Positions 1 to 13,346 of a stretch of 64,000 nucleotides of DNA are shown here, piece by piece; position 1 is the first letter of the stretch; each line of letters opens with the position of its first letter. The position numbers were made by a program, and so were the translations under genes. The stretch is from Bimuria novae-zelandiae CBS 107.79 (lineage: Eukaryota > Ascomycota > Dothideomycetes > Pleosporales > Didymosphaeriaceae). The notes beneath the pieces were generated by a model. That model did not search any database, was not told the DNA's origin, and worked only from the letters and a program-made list of their open reading frames with translations. Where the stretch lies: positions 741,387 through 805,386 of the forward strand of contig ML976666.1 in NCBI GenBank assembly GCA_010015655.1. Reading direction: 5' to 3'.

Positions 1-858
1 AATTCAGACAAGTGGCCCCGCTTACGTGGCTAGGTTGGCTATATAGCTGCTAGCGGCTACTATTTAGCAGTAATTAGTTCTTCCTCTTTGTTTATAGCTA
101 GAATCACGTCTATAGTCGTGTCTTAGTAGTAAGGTTTTACAACTATAGATCGGAACGTTATTAGGCTATTAACTATATCTATAGTAATATCGTAATCCTT
201 TATATTAATAACCTTATACGGCCCTTGCTATCCATTCTTCTCACGCTATACTATTACCTTATTTTATAGAGGTAGTAAGAGTAACTTATCTATATTTAGC
301 CTATTCCTAGTGTTAAGTGCGTTGCTTACTACACGTTTTACTACGGCCCTCCGCAGCGCCTTTATCGCTTTCTGGATTACTTTAGCGCGATATATTATTA
401 ATAGTAATAGTGGCAAGTCCATGGATACCTAAGGGTATGCGCCGAAGACAAGCAGCGTGGGTATAAGTCTATTTAGGCTAGCGGTGTTGTTAATAGCCTT
501 AACTACTATTTATAGCACTGCGACGTCGCTAGTGCTAGAGTCGAGCTCTGCCCTTATAATCTTGTACGCGCGTCTAAGAGGTGCATAGTACCTTTCTACC
601 TTACTAATAGACTAGTAAGCCTCTACTAGCACCTATTTATAGGTAATTCCTATAATCTTTGCCTTAGATCTAAACTTAATAAATGCGAAGTTAGTACCTG
701 CGTCGTGGGTAATAATATCTAGCAGCCCTTAATACGTATTAATCTATAGTAAACGGATTGCCTCCTAGGTGTCTTTTGCACTCATAGATCGTAGAAATCG
801 AGCGCCATTAAAGGTCGTAGCTAAATTAATCACGTAAAGCACTAGCTTCCCACTTAGG
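1..858 (-). mobile_element. Ty1/copia retrotransposon, integrase 3' part (RIP-degraded)
   Basis: Reverse-strand translation gives a continuous copia-type integrase frame broken only by TAG/TAA where glutamine or tryptophan codons are expected. Recognisable pieces are RFLRSMSAKDT, a HDAGTNF stretch matching the second catalytic Asp region of the DDE integrase core, and KVERYYAPLRRAY. The element continues past the left edge, so reverse transcriptase, RNase H and the 3' LTR are not visible. Its upstream half lies at 4604 to about 7500. The two halves join in frame at a single TA when the intervening DNA transposons are removed. It is dead by RIP. Confidence 0.85.
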
Positions 859-860
859 TA

Positions 861-2709
861 ACATGTTTAATAAGCGAGTCGCGAATATAAGCGAGTCGCG
901 AGCCCCACCAACTTTCTGCGCCTCTATAGACGTATATCTTAACCATATTAAGAGTTGGTATAGAGATATCTATATAATAGATTAAGTAGTATCTAAAGTA
1001 TCTTTTTTGCACGTGCGTGAGTTATGCCTAGTCTCTCTGCACCTCTTGCAGCGCGCCAAAGCCTGGCGGCTATAGCCTAATCGCTCTCCTGTTTGACGCT
1101 CTTTATAAGTAATCTGCTAATTAACTTCCCTTTAAGCGAGTATATCCTCTCCAGCTCCCTTTATTAAGACCCCACGTTACTATATATGCTTTTTTTTACG
1201 CTGTTTACGCGCTAATGCTACCTTATTAGCTCTCTTAAAATTAGTAATCTAATTACGTATTAGCTTAGCTAAGAGTATTATTACTTTAGCGCCCTTCTTA
1301 AGCTAGTTAATTACCTTAATAATTAAAGCTAATAATAAGCTCTTATGCCGTCGCACGCGATCTCGTATTAACGTTAATTAAGCCTTAAGCTCACGTACGT
1401 TACTTAGCGTACGAGCCTCCTAGAGAGCCTCTAGTAAAGTAGCTAGAGTAGGTGTACGTAGCTGCACGTTAAGCTTTAACAGTATAACGTCTAGTTAGAG
1501 AGGCACAAGGCCTGCGCCTCGAAAGGCTAAGCAGATATTAGTTAAGGTAAATAATTAATTAAATACTGTCTTAAAGGCTAGCAAGAACTCGAGCTTAGTA
1601 ATATAGTTAATATAGTAGTAAATTAGGCTCTTAACCTTACGGCTGTACGTGCGCTTTAACGGCGAGAAGTAGCTAATATTAAGTAGCTATAGTAAGTAAG
1701 ATAAGTAAGGTAGCATATAGAGCGTATAGATATTATTCTCCTTACAGAGCTCTTAAAACTTAAGAAAGTAGTGGCTTTTATAGCTATTAAGGACAAGTAG
1801 GCGGCGCGCACTAACAACGCAAGTCTTTATATAAGCGTTAAATTGCTTTAGCTACTCTACTCCTAGTTTATTATTTATTTAGCTATTATTGCTTACTGCG
1901 ATCGCCTAGTCGCGTGGGATGTCCTCCTTATACCAGGCAGATAGGTGATACTGGCCAGCGAAGATGAGGAATGGCGGGACTAACTAGCTAGTAGCGTTGA
2001 TAGTAGCAATCGCCGTTACCTATTTATGGTTGCCAGGCTAGATAGTCTTTGGCCGACCTCTCCTCTCTAACCCTGTTATAACGAGCTAAGTCATAATCTT
2101 GCCTATTATAAAGCTAGCCTTGTTAAAGTTATAGACATTATTATTGTAAATGCTATACTTGGCCTTTATCTTCTCTACAAGCTTAAACTAGCTTTTAATT
2201 AATATAGGATCCTTACATAGAGCTCTTTACCTATTATACGCTTAATTAAAACGCGTCGTAAGACTATTTATACGCTTAATAAAGTTATATAGCTAATAGA
2301 TACTAACCTAACTAGCGCCGTGCGTAGCTAGTAGCTTATTAGTTATATTATATATAGCTACGTACGTAGGCGCAAATCCACGTGTATCTAAGTTAAGTAT
2401 ATGTCTAATAATCACCTCCTCCTCTTACTAGGTAAGCTTCTTTAAGTTAGGCTAGTAATTACGTTATAAAGGCTTTTTAGCGCGTTAGTCGCGTAGCGTC
2501 GCTTTAGGAATATTATAGATAACTATAGCACGATTAATAGCTAGAATTTATAATTTATTAATAGCTAAGATTACAAGCTAAACGTCTGCTTCGTTTAAGG
2601 GCATTTAAGAGGTAGTAGGTAGAGAAATAGTAGTTATAAGTTAGAAAGGTGTAGAAAGTTAGTGGGGCTCGCGACTCGCTTATATTCGCGACTCGCTTAT
2701 TAAACATGT
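861..2709 (-). mobile_element. pogo/Fot1-like DNA transposon, element 1
   Basis: Terminal inverted repeats of about 58 bp begin ACATGTTTAATAAGCGAGTC at the left and are mirrored at 2652-2709. Each arm holds two copies of ATAAGCGAGTCGCGA. The target duplication is TA (859-860 and 2710-2711), as in Tc1/mariner-pogo elements. Length is 1849 bp. The transposase reads on the minus strand from an ATG at about 2604 and starts MPLNEADV, followed by a helix-turn-helix-like stretch resembling RAIVIYNIPKATLRD seen in Fot1-type proteins. It carries many TAG/TAA stops, so it is inactive. Confidence 0.88.
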
Positions 2710-2711
2710 TA

Positions 2712-4601
2712 TCCGCGCCACTTGCTAACCCTGCGGGTTGGCGCTGCGTAGCTTAACGTAACTTTACGGCTTAACGTAACTTTACGACGCGCTTTTTACT
2801 CTATCCTTACTTTATAACCTACAAAAATGCCTAAATTCTATAGCGAGAGTTACGAAATTAAGGAGCGCATCTTAGCTTATATCTCTAGCTTTTTTAATAG
2901 AGAAATACCTAATATTATAGCTATAGCACGCGACTAGTGCGTGCCTGTTTTGCGACTTTAAGCGCGCGTTAAAGGTAGAACGAGCCGCTATAACTGCACT
3001 AGGTCGAATCTACGCCTCTCGCTAGTGCAAGACAAAGCTCTAAAGTTATATATACGCCGCTGCGATAGTATTAGCATGCCTTGTCTTATGCTATAGCTAA
3101 AAGGCGCTGCCTAGTATATCCTTAACCGCGCGTATCCTGACGGTAGCGCTCTACTACTTAGTAAAGACTAGACCGCGTGGTAACTACACTAGAATCCTAA
3201 GTACTGCCGCATAAAGTAGAAGTTGCAGGATATTAATAGGATAGTAATAGCAATAATAGAAGCATATTCTTAGCATTTTATTAAGCTTAAGAAGGTTATT
3301 AATGCCTACGGCATCACCGCATCAGACACCTATAATATAGACAAAACCGGGTTCTATATAGGCGTCGGCGGCAGCTAATAGATTATTACTATAGAGTTAA
3401 ATCGCCTTTAGGTCTTCGCGTTAGAGACCTCGGGCGATTATATTACCTTAATTAAATTAATCTCTAGTAATAGCGAAGTCCTTAATCCTATGCTCGTCGT
3501 GTAGGGCGTTAATTACCTTTATTAATAGTATACTAATACCACGCTGCCTAATAATTATATAATTACTACGTTAATATCTAGCTATACTAATAATTTAATA
3601 TTAATTAAGTAGCTAAAGTTTTTTAAAAAATAGATACGTGCGCGGCAGAAGGGCGTATAGCGATTACTTATATTTAATAGATTTAGTAGCTATCTAACTA
3701 TTAAGTTTATTAAGTACTGCGATAGGTATAATATAATACCTTTCTCGCTACTGCCTTACGCATCTCATTACCTGCAGCCTCTTAACGTTATCTGTTTTTA
3801 GCTGTTAAAGAATAATTACAAGAAGGCTATAGAGATGGCTACACGTACTAAGTGTACTAACTTTAATAAAGTCGAATTTCTACACGCGTATTATGGCATT
3901 AGAATAGCTACTTTTAAACGCAGCACTATACTTAGTGCTTAGGAAAAGTTAGGCATCTTTCTATTTAATCTAGAAATTATATATATAAAGCTGCCTATAG
4001 TGCGTACGCTATCACTATTACTTTTATCCGTAGTTAATTTATTACCTATCGCTAACACGCCTATATTATACTAATAGTAGTATAAAAAGATGTCGCGCGC
4101 TCTAGAAAGGAGCAATATTTCTAGCCGTAAGCTTAAAAAGTTCCTAGAAAGCTCGTAATTGCTTATTAATAGTCTCGCGCTGGCCTAGCGAGACCTCTTA
4201 GCTATTACTATAGCGGCCTAATAGCGCTAGAAAAGGCAGGTTAAAGATGCTAGGCAGGTATAAAAAAGTAGTGTAGTTACCGTAAAGGCAGCGCGACAAG
4301 CTATTAATTATCATGTAGAGCAGGAGGCATAAAAGGCTGCTAGACAGGCTGCAAAAACGTATAAGGACGCGCACTTGCAGGCGCTATAAAGTTAGCCCCG
4401 GCAGGTGCCATCTCTTAGAGAGATAATAGTAGATCCTGCCCTACTTGCTACACCGACGCCAGCGTATATATCGCCATATAATTGAAGTCTTCGCCGTCAA
4501 AATCATCCTCGAATGTCAATTCGCTATAAAAAGTGACGTTGAGCCAAGAAGTTACGTTGAGCTGCGCAGCGCCAACCCGCAGGGTTGGCGAGTGGCGCGG
4601 G
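2712..4601 (+). mobile_element. pogo/Fot1-like DNA transposon, element 2
   Basis: Inverted repeats of about 65-70 bp lie at 2712-2780 and 4533-4601. They start TCCGCGCCACTTGCTAACCC at the left and CCCGCGCCACTCGCCAACCC at the right, read inward. Most arm differences are C/T or A/G transitions, as expected from RIP. The target duplication is TA at 2710-2711 and 4602-4603. Length is 1890 bp. The left TA is also the right-hand TA of element 1, so the two elements abut with only those two bases between them. Confidence 0.88.
2827..4180 (+). pseudogene. pogo/Fot1-like transposase (RIP pseudogene) in element 2
   Basis: The ATG at 2827 opens a frame MPKFYSESYEIKERILAYIS, an N-terminal DNA-binding region. 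Further on is DTYNIDKTGFYIGVGGS, matching the D-x-YN-D-E-TGF block around the first catalytic Asp of DDE-1 superfamily transposases. Then come FDGFSSYLTIKFIKYC-type and LLPYASHYLQPLDV-type blocks typical of the pogo family. Dozens of TAG/TAA codons interrupt it and the first appears after about 40 codons. No functional protein is possible. The family call is firm at superfamily level. Confidence 0.85.
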
Positions 4602-4603
4602 TA

Positions 4604-7500
4604 CATTACGTCCACGAAAATCTTAAAGTTGAATTCCTAGTCATCTTTTAGCTAGAATTTAAATCGTTGTGGCGCTTAATCGTGTGCTTAGCAGTAGTAG
4701 TATAACTTTTAAATTTTATAGAGTAGCTATTTATCCACGTTGTTATGCCCTGCATGTTTAAGTAGTTATATTAGCCGTTCAACAGCCAGGTGCCTAAACC
4801 TCTAATGTAGACGTTAGAGCTTAGTTTTTATAAGGAATACCCGCGCGTGCTCTGCCTTACTTAGGTAGAACCATAGATATCCCTATTTACGAATTACTAG
4901 GAAGGTTGCTTTCCCTTGTACCAGCTAATCTATAGTATTATTAAAGTATACGTGCAACCAATCTATGTCTTTTAAATAGAGAAGGAACGGGGTTAGTATG
5001 TCTAAGACCTTAAATTTAATCTTTCTAATCTTTATACGCACGTGCGCAGTTTTAATTAATATAGTAATACTTCCTTTACTAAATTAAACTAATGCGTTTC
5101 TAGTAGTAGACGTGTCTAAAGTTACTATAGGATCCTTAGTTTAGAGCGCCTGAAATTGCTCCTTTCTAGCTATTAATACGTTAGAGGCACTAGTGTTAGA
5201 GAGGATGCCCTAGTACGTAACTTGTAAGTAGTGGTCCTTAATAAGGAACTACGTTGCTAGCGTTATAGGTTCCTTATACCTATAGACGTTATCTCTAGTT
5301 ACCTAGTGCATAAAAGCCTAATCTATAAGGTACTTAACTACTAGTCTCTAGTCCTCTTCCTCTTCCTCTTCCTCTTGCTCTTTTTTAAAAAACTAGTTAA
5401 CTTCTTCCCCTTCGTATGTAATAAGGAATGTTGTGAATTCTATTTACTTGCCTGTAATATCGTAGTGTGTAATATACTATGCTTTAGATTGCCTTCTTTC
5501 CTTAAGCGTATAGTTCGTAGACTAATAGCCTGTCTTACCGCAGATATAGCACTTCTTGTCGCTTCGTGTGTTAGTCCGCAGGTTATCTCTAGAACGCTAC
5601 TAAGGTTAGCCACATTTGCTAATAAACTTGCCTTATATACTTTGTAAGTTATAATCCTCTCGCGTTCTTCTAGAGCTATTAATAGTATATTAACAGTCTA
5701 AGTAGTACTAGTTATTATAGTCTGTCTTAGTAAAGTTAACAGAGGTAGTCATAGCGAGCGAGTTTTCGATCGAAAATCGTAGATCTCTAAACAGGACCTC
5801 ACACTCCAGGGATGGCCTGTAGAGCGCCATCGTAAACTCTTTAACGCCCCGGCATGCTATAATCACAGTCGTCCGGAGCGCATATTCTCCCATGTACTAC
5901 TAGCCAAGAGCCCTCTAACACAACTAGAGCTTGTCTAGCATAATGTTAAGGACCTTATAGGGTGTCTTATTAGGGTTCTCCTTACAGACTTTAATAAAAG
6001 ATATTGTTGTCTAGTCCGCGTAGTAGTAGCTATAATTAACATCTATGTTAAAGTAGTTCTTTAGCTTTGTGTACACAGTCAGGAATGTGTCCGTCTACTA
6101 ATTAATAAAGTGGAGGTAATACTCCTGTGCACGGCCTTCTAGGATCTACGAAAAGACTACATAGAATTAGTCTAGTTAGATATCTGCGTAATAGTAGATA
6201 CTATAAAAAATCTTTAGCTTATTATCTAGGAGGTCGTATAGCTTCCCTGTGTACTTCTTCTCACGGTCCCACATCTTAGTAAAGACATTAATTGTCTTTG
6301 GATCCAGTTTCTCGTTGCTAAACTCGATTAGGGAAATTGCCCTATACGGGTCTGTGTCACCTAAGGGCATAATTAGAGGGACGCTTTATCCTTTTAGACG
6401 TTATAGGTATGCTAGTGTGTATTCGCGGAATCTATTAAAGTTATTATACAAAAAAGGAGGTTATTAACTTTGCTGTCGCTAGTCTGCCTATAGTGTCTAT
6501 TTAATTATTTCTATAAGTAGTTCTGCAAGTTATTATCCTTAATCTAATTATTAACTAGCTTAATCCTAGATGCGTGTCTTATCTTAAGTATAGGTTCTTT
6601 AATCCTCTACGTCCTAGTCTCCTGCCCTTATAGAGGTTTGGCTCTAGGTTTAACCTGCTATCCCCACGTTCGTGGGTTATACTAATCCCGTAGTGTATTA
6701 TCTTAGTATTATCTGCTCTTATAGCATATACGTGGCTAACCGCTTATTAAAGGTAGTAGATTAGAACTAATTGTCTAGCTATTTCGGGCAATCCTCTATG
6801 CGCAGTAATTTAGCCACGGCTTTACTTAGCGACATGTTAACACGACTAGTGTACACGCCTTTAAAGTAGAGGATCCGCTTTAGTTCTTTAGTATATACTA
6901 TATGCGCACGCCGGAACATGGCTTTATTCTATCCTTTAAAGTCCTAATAGAACTCACTAAAGAGCTCTGCATCTACTATAGGCTAATCTGTGTAGTCCGC
7001 AATCGCACGCGCAATATACGTCGTTGCTATAATTATGTTTATCTTGTTGTCTAGGGCTACGATCTTATTGTCCTAGATCTTTAGATTAATATAACGCCAC
7101 TTTCTTGCCTTTAGATTAGTGGTTCCTAGCAACTCCTCTTGTATAAGCGTGTAGCCTCTATTACTACTAGCTATTTCTTTTGCTATTTATTATTATTAAC
7201 GCGTATCGTGCTGGCTGTGTTCGCTAGGGACTTGTTAGTAGTCTTAGATTATACACAGGTTAAGCGCGACTAAATAAGGGTTAGTGCGTGTATAGACTAC
7301 GTCTCAGAACGCTCTAATATGGCTAGAACGGTTAGTCTTAAGCTAGATAAGACGCCTAATATAGCTAATAGTGAACTTAGCACAGATAACTCTATTACTA
7401 ATATAGATAACTAGGGAACGCGCGGGGCTACAGGATCTGTCTCTTCTAACCTAACTATCTATAACTACCATGCAATCACTAATTAGTGTTAGTAGGTCTT
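4604..7500 (-). mobile_element. Ty1/copia retrotransposon, gag-protease-pre-integrase part (RIP-degraded)
   Basis: Reverse-strand reading from right to left gives a fungal copia gag (for example SNEKLDPKTINVFTKMWDRE near 6250-6300 and YALRTTVIIACRGVKEFTMA near 5800-5890). A Cys-rich stretch follows near 5480-5600, then a protease-like region. A GAG-pre-integrase block with RLHRRFRHLAVERL lies near 4780-4840 after correcting stops. At 4604 the frame reads IFVDVM and joins YLSGKLVLYV at 858 across one TA, so this is the 5' part of the element at 1-858. The right boundary and 5' LTR could not be located, and 7500 is approximate. Confidence 0.8.
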
Positions 7501-8101
7501 TGTACGATTGTACGGGTGATAATAGTAACAAATGTCTTGTATATTGCTATTAGTATATTCTATCTATGAACGTGGGTGCTACGAAGGTATACATGGGCTC
7601 GGTGCGAGTCGGACCGAAGTAGGATCGAGGCGGTACGTTAGGCAGCATTAAGCAGCCTCAGGCGATGGGATATGTGTATACCGACACTAATACTCTAGAT
7701 TCTTCTTCTCCTATTACTTATACGCCTAATAATAGTGAGCTTACTGCTTAGTATTTAAGCTAGTATATAATATAGATTATTAGTTATAATTACTTAGCTA
7801 AGGTTCCGTTAGTACCTCTAGTTAGGGTAGCTAGTCTACTATAATATCGAGGTTAACGTACTTCTAGAGTTAACTCTTTTACGCTGTATCTTTATAGATA
7901 AATAGCTATTTATACTAATCCTTTAATTAGCTAAGGATAATAGTTACCTAAGTAACAGCTAGATCTATCTTAGTTGTTATCGTACTCGCTAGGTTTCTCT
8001 ACTCTACGTGCGAGTAGGTTGGTAATTTAGGTAAGTAAGATCTCGTTATAATCTAGGCTTATAACTATAGCGATTGTTGCTGCAAAGCAAAAGTTAGAAA
8101 A
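7501..8101. other. RIP-degraded non-coding tract
   Basis: AT-rich, CpA-poor sequence with no gene. A short GC-richer island at about 7565-7670 has escaped RIP or is younger. The copia 5' LTR is expected about here but no clean TG..CA pair with duplication was found. Confidence 0.5.
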
Positions 8102-8530
8102 TGTTAAGACCCTAAGGGGTAGCTAGTCTTAAAGGGATAAGAGTTAGGTTTTAGATAAAAGTATTAATAATATAAGTAAGGGGTATTAATAGCTTGCGTG
8201 TATTAAAGGGGAGTTAATATTAAAATTATACATAGTATAATTAAATTAATAAGAACCTCAGTTAAATCTAAATAATAGATTAGTAAATAGGTTAAATATA
8301 ATAGTAGAAGACTACTATCGCGTTCTTATATACATGACTTGTCCTATGAATCCCAAGAATCCTAGGGATCCCAAAGTCCCATGTGCCAAGATACTTCTGG
8401 GACGCCCGATATTTCTGGGACGCGTGACTTAGTCACGTGACTCGTAGCTGAGTCAGGAATCTTGGCTGGTCGCACGGATAAGTATCCATGCCCCGCCTTG
8501 CGTCATGTTGGGTCTCAACGGATCCTAACA
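8102..8530. mobile_element. solo LTR 1 (429 bp)
   Basis: It starts TGTTAAG and ends CCTAACA, an imperfect 7-bp terminal inverted repeat of TG..CA type. It is flanked by a perfect 5-bp duplication GAAAA (8097-8101 and 8531-8535). There is no internal retrotransposon sequence between flanks, so it is a solo LTR left by LTR-LTR recombination. The left half is AT-rich and the right half (about 8330-8530) is GC-rich with repeated TGGGACGC blocks and a near-palindromic GTGACTTAGTCAC. Confidence 0.88.
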
Positions 8531-11500
8531 GAAAAACACTAATTTAATTATATATATATAGTAACTAAGATATATACTGCTAAGCAAATTAGGCAGTAGT
8601 AAACGAGTGTAGGCAGTAACTATACTAGTATAGATAATAGCAGGCAGTACCTCAGACTTGCTCCTAATACTATTATAATATTAATAAGGTAAGTAGCTAC
8701 TTTTATAACTTTAGGCTATAGCTTATTAGGCAGGTTTACACTAAGCTTCATTTTTAAAGCTTATATAATTACTTTCTACCTAGCGCGTTTTACTCTACTA
8801 TTAGGCTTATAATGTATCGGCGCAGGTCACTTAAAGGATCGATGTTGGCGTATCTCCTAGCAGAGGCATGTGGGAGTGCGTGTATAAGAATGTAGCCTCG
8901 AATGAATTAAGTGCCTATAGACCTGGTACGAAAGGATACGGAAAAGGTACTGAACTACAAAGGCCCCAAGCTCCTCTAAATACACCTCTTCCCAGATGGC
9001 TAGCTAGCACATAACTGCCATAGGTTGACCGTCGGTCTGATGGATCCGAAATAGGTCCGAATCGGATTCGTAGTTCCCCATCGGTCTGATAGATCCGAAA
9101 TTGGTCCGATACGGATGAGTGTCGGTTTTCGGATGATCTCGAATCCTGTCTTGACTGGCCAAGGGTTCTCGTGTCGACGAGCGATTGTTCCTGTTACATA
9201 TAAGTAAATAAAGGCGTTACTTTTACCTTAATACTACGTTCTTTAGCTTATATTTTAAAGCGCCCTTTACCTTTTAGAGGTTACGTTACTACATTATTAT
9301 TTTAGAAAATTATAACAATCTTAAGCTTATAGCGTGTTTAAATACGCTTAGTAAAACTCTCCTAGGTATTAAGGATCTACATAGTAGACTTATTATATTA
9401 GCAAAACGTATATAGCTTTTTACTATAATTATACTTTAGAATATTTGCCTAGCGCTCTCTAAGCCTTCCTAATAGGTAGTTATACAGATCCTAGGAAATT
9501 TAAAAGTATAGTTATAGTAAGCGCTCCTTTAGCCTTCTAGATACTACCTAAGACGCATATGTAATAGTGCAGTGCTTATATTATCTTTTTAAAATACTTT
9601 ATCTTTTTACATTCCCTGCTCTTTTAACAAGAGCTTTTAAAGCGTCTCTCTTAAGGTGGCCTGCTCTTTAGCTCTTTAGTGCTAGATATTTAGAGTGTCT
9701 ATCCTAGGATGCGCAACTTAGGAGCTAGCGATCTTATAATAAGTAAGAAGCATACTTATAACTATAGTATAGTAGTTAAGAAGCTTATATTTAATAAAAG
9801 TAAAGTTATACTTGCGATAAAGCGTAGCTAGTATAATACTATGCTTAAGTATTCCTATATAAAGCGTGTTATTAAAATTAAAATACTAGACACCCTTCTT
9901 ACGTAAACAAGTTTTAAAAATAATATTTATATACAAGTCTTTTACTACCATAATGTTTAAGAATATAAGATTAGTATATATTTTATTTAACGTTTTAAAA
10001 AGTGCCTTAATTACTCTAGTACCTCTTCTAAGTATTACATAAAAAGCTATACGAGCTTTAATTATCTTATACTTTTTAGATTTTTCAAAGGTGCCTAGTA
10101 TAAGTATTAACACGTTATTTATTAAGTATAAAATTTTACTATTATTAAAAATAGTGCTTTTAGAAAGAGGGTAAATATTAAAGTTTATAAAAAAGGTAAA
10201 TTCTTGCTACTTTTTCTAAGTATATAATTAAGAAATTAATTATAGTAATAGTAATATACTTCAGAAACTTAGCTTAAGTAGTACGCTTAGTTATATTAGA
10301 GCTTTTTTTTTCTTTTTAGTAATTATTACGCGTACCTTAGCGTACTTAAGGAGTATAATATAAGTAAGAATCTTATCTTTATCGTCTTTAGAAAGCATAA
10401 TAGCTTCGCCTAAAGATAAGCCTATTACTATAGTCCTAAGGCGCTTATAAGCCTAAGATAACTAGTAGTATAATCCTTTTTTATATAAGTAGCCCATTAG
10501 CTTACTTAGCTATAGTACTTCTTTAGCTTTATTACTAAATTTAGGAGCGCTCTATCTACTAAGCGTTATAAAAATTACTAGTTTACAGTCTAAGCTTAAA
10601 GCTTATATATTAAGGTAAGCTAAAAAAAATCTTACTAACTCTTTTTAGGATAAGTAGGCGCTTACTTTAAATTTACTATTATTTATTATTAGCTTACTAA
10701 ATTTAAGCCTATTTAAAAGCTATCTTATTTACTATAGCGCCTAAGAAGTTAGTTACTACAATCTCTCTTATAATCTTTAAGATCCTATAATATAAGACAA
10801 GTATATACAAAGCACTTTACTTCTTATACTATTATTTTAGATTTATTTTTCCTTAGTGAGCTTATTTAAGCAAGATATAGTATTTCTATTAAATTTAATT
10901 AAATATTATTATATCTAATAAGGTAATCTCTCCTTTAAGGTATTATATAATTATTTATAAGATAGAACTTTTTTAGTTACTAATACTTATTATAGCAGGT
11001 ATTAGAAGCAGCGTATTAATAGTCCTAACTACCTAATTAAATATATTCTACACTTGCTATATTCTAGCGGTGTGTTTAGCTAAGCGCGCCTTATAGGCGC
11101 CTACCTTTAACTAGTATTAGCGTAAGGCTTTATTTTAATAATTAGTACAATCCTTTTTACGCTCTTTAGCAGATTTTCTATTTTAAAAAACGCTACGACG
11201 CGCTGCTCTCCTAGGCTATTCTTTATTAAGCTTATTTAGGTTATTATATTTATTATTAAATAATTCTAAGAGCTCTAACAACTCTAGGAGCTTAAAAGTA
11301 GTTACTATAAAATTATTAGTAATTAATATATTTAAATTAATATAATTCTAAATGCCTTATTGCATAGCCTAAAACTTAAGCTATATAAAATTATAAACTA
11401 TATTAGATGGCTTTTTTAATTAGTTACGCGTACTATACTTGCAAAGAGAGTAGAGTTTTTTATAAGTTTAAGGAGAGCGCTCTTCTAAGCTTGTTATAAA

Positions 11501-13104
11501 TCTTAGCCTACTACTAATGGTAAAGGAAATCTAGTGTAATAGAAGAAGAGAGAGGAAGGAACTTATAGAGGAGCTCTATATGCTCTACTCGAGATACTCG
11601 TAGGTGGAAACAAAGTGCGCTCTATTATGCAAGAATAGAGTAACGTAAAAAGTATTTAGATAGATTAAAGCGTCTAAATAATTTATCTAACGATTAATTA
11701 CGCAGGGAGAATTATCCTATATTTTTAAAATACTAGGCTTATAACTATAAAGGATAAAATAAGCTAAAGAGTATATAGTTTAGAGATTAAATTAATTAAT
11801 TAATAATATATAAAAAGTTACTATAAGAGTAGTACTTATACTAAGCATTTAGTATTATGTTTGTCCGTTCTACCTAATCCTTCTAATTAGGATACCTACA
11901 AGGGATAATTCCCGCGATACTTTTTATAAACCTTCTTAACTTATTAATCTACTAGAAGCTTGCGCTTGGTAGCTAGGCAAAAGAATTTAGCTTAAAAGCT
12001 TATAAACTTAGCAGTAGTATATAGATAAAGCTAATTAACGACCTAGTAAATATTCTTCTCCTTATGCGGGCTGCTAAAGGCTTAGCCTAAAATATCTATG
12101 AGAAATTTACTATTAATGGCCTTACTACTATTATAAAGAGCGCTAATTAGTATATTAAGCTAGTTTTAAGCAAGATTCTTAGTGCGCGTTATTATATAGG
12201 CTATAATACGCTCCTAGGCATCTTATAGGTTATTCCTAATAAACTAGTTACTATTTAATTATGGCTTGTTCTCTCTGCGTGCTCTTTAGTAGTTAAATGT
12301 TTTAGTATTCTTACTATCTAAGAGTAGCGGAGGATTAGGGAACTTAAATAAGCGCTAGTTAATAAGCTAAGTACCTAAATAAGTAGTAGGTCTTAAAGGT
12401 AATAAGTAAAAGAGATATAAGTTATTAATCCTATTAAATTTTAAGCTTAAAGGGCTAGTAAGGATATAGCTACCCTAATTTTATAGTATTAATAATAAGA
12501 TTTAAAAGTAAGTAGTACGAGATCGAGCTACTAGCGTATTAAGTATAAAATTTATTATAGTACATTTAATACGCTAGGTATTTAGCTTATTTATCTATTA
12601 CTACGCTTCAATAATGGTATTATAAAGCTCTTCGCCTTTAGCTAGAGCGTTAGTAGTAATCTAGTAGTATATATATAGCTATTATTACTTTACGCTGCGG
12701 AAGAGTATCTAGCTAATTAGCTTAGTTATTATTATTAAAGGGTCTTATTAAAAGTACTTAATTACGCCCTTTAGCGTTATCTTAATTAGGTTAAAATTTA
12801 TAAAGGTAGGTAGCTAGGGTGCTTATAAGGGGTCTTCGTCGATGCTCTACTAGATACAGGCTAGCTTTATAGAGGTATCTTAGTCGTGGTTCTCCTTAGT
12901 AATATAGCTATAGCTCTAGATCTTGTATTCTTAGTAAGTAAAGCGTTTAGATAGATTATACACGCTGCTAAGCATGTGCTTCTTAAGCGCTAACGTAATA
13001 AATAGGTGTTTTAGTATTATTATATAATATAGAGTATAGACGTTACTACTATTTATCTAATAAAGGTAATAAGTTATTTAGCTCTTTTAGCTATTATAGC
13101 ATAT
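8531..13104. other. RIP-degraded repeat tract, unclassified
   Basis: About 4.6 kb of strongly CpA-depleted, AT-rich sequence without an open gene; short ORFs inside are composition artefacts. Reverse-strand frames around 11.9-12.9 kb give protein-like stretches interrupted only by TAG/TAA, so at least one dead transposon is present, but no domain was recognised. A less mutated island lies at about 8815-9190, and another short stretch at 11510-11640 keeps a more normal composition. Confidence 0.6.
9032..9116. repeat. two direct repeats of about 36 bp
   Basis: Copies at 9032-9067 and 9081-9116 both start TCGGTCTGAT and share the GGTCCGA core, with a few substitutions. They sit in the GC-richer island inside the RIP tract and may be part of an LTR or of an element end. 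Confidence 0.65.
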
Positions 13105-13346
13105 TGTTGATACGGCAATAGGCTGTTGGATCAAGACTTCGTTGCAACGATGTGGTATTGATTTGATTCTTGATTGCAGATCTATTGTGGTGGGCTGTTG
13201 TGAGAAGTATTTATCGAGCGTGGTTTGTCCCCTGCTAGCCCAATCAGGACTAGCGCAACAAACCACAGGCAAACTGCGCAACAAACCGCAGGCAAACTAC
13301 ATAGCGGTGAAAGCCGTAGCAGTGTTGCGCAGGTTTGAAGCCAACA
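13105..13346. mobile_element. solo LTR 2 (242 bp)
   Basis: It starts TGTTGAT and ends GCCAACA and is flanked by a perfect 5-bp duplication CATAT (13100-13104 and 13347-13351). It is not RIP-mutated although its surroundings are, so it is younger than the host tract. Inside is a 23-bp tandem duplication (13253-13275 and 13276-13298, one mismatch). It belongs to a different family from the other two solo LTRs. Confidence 0.88.
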
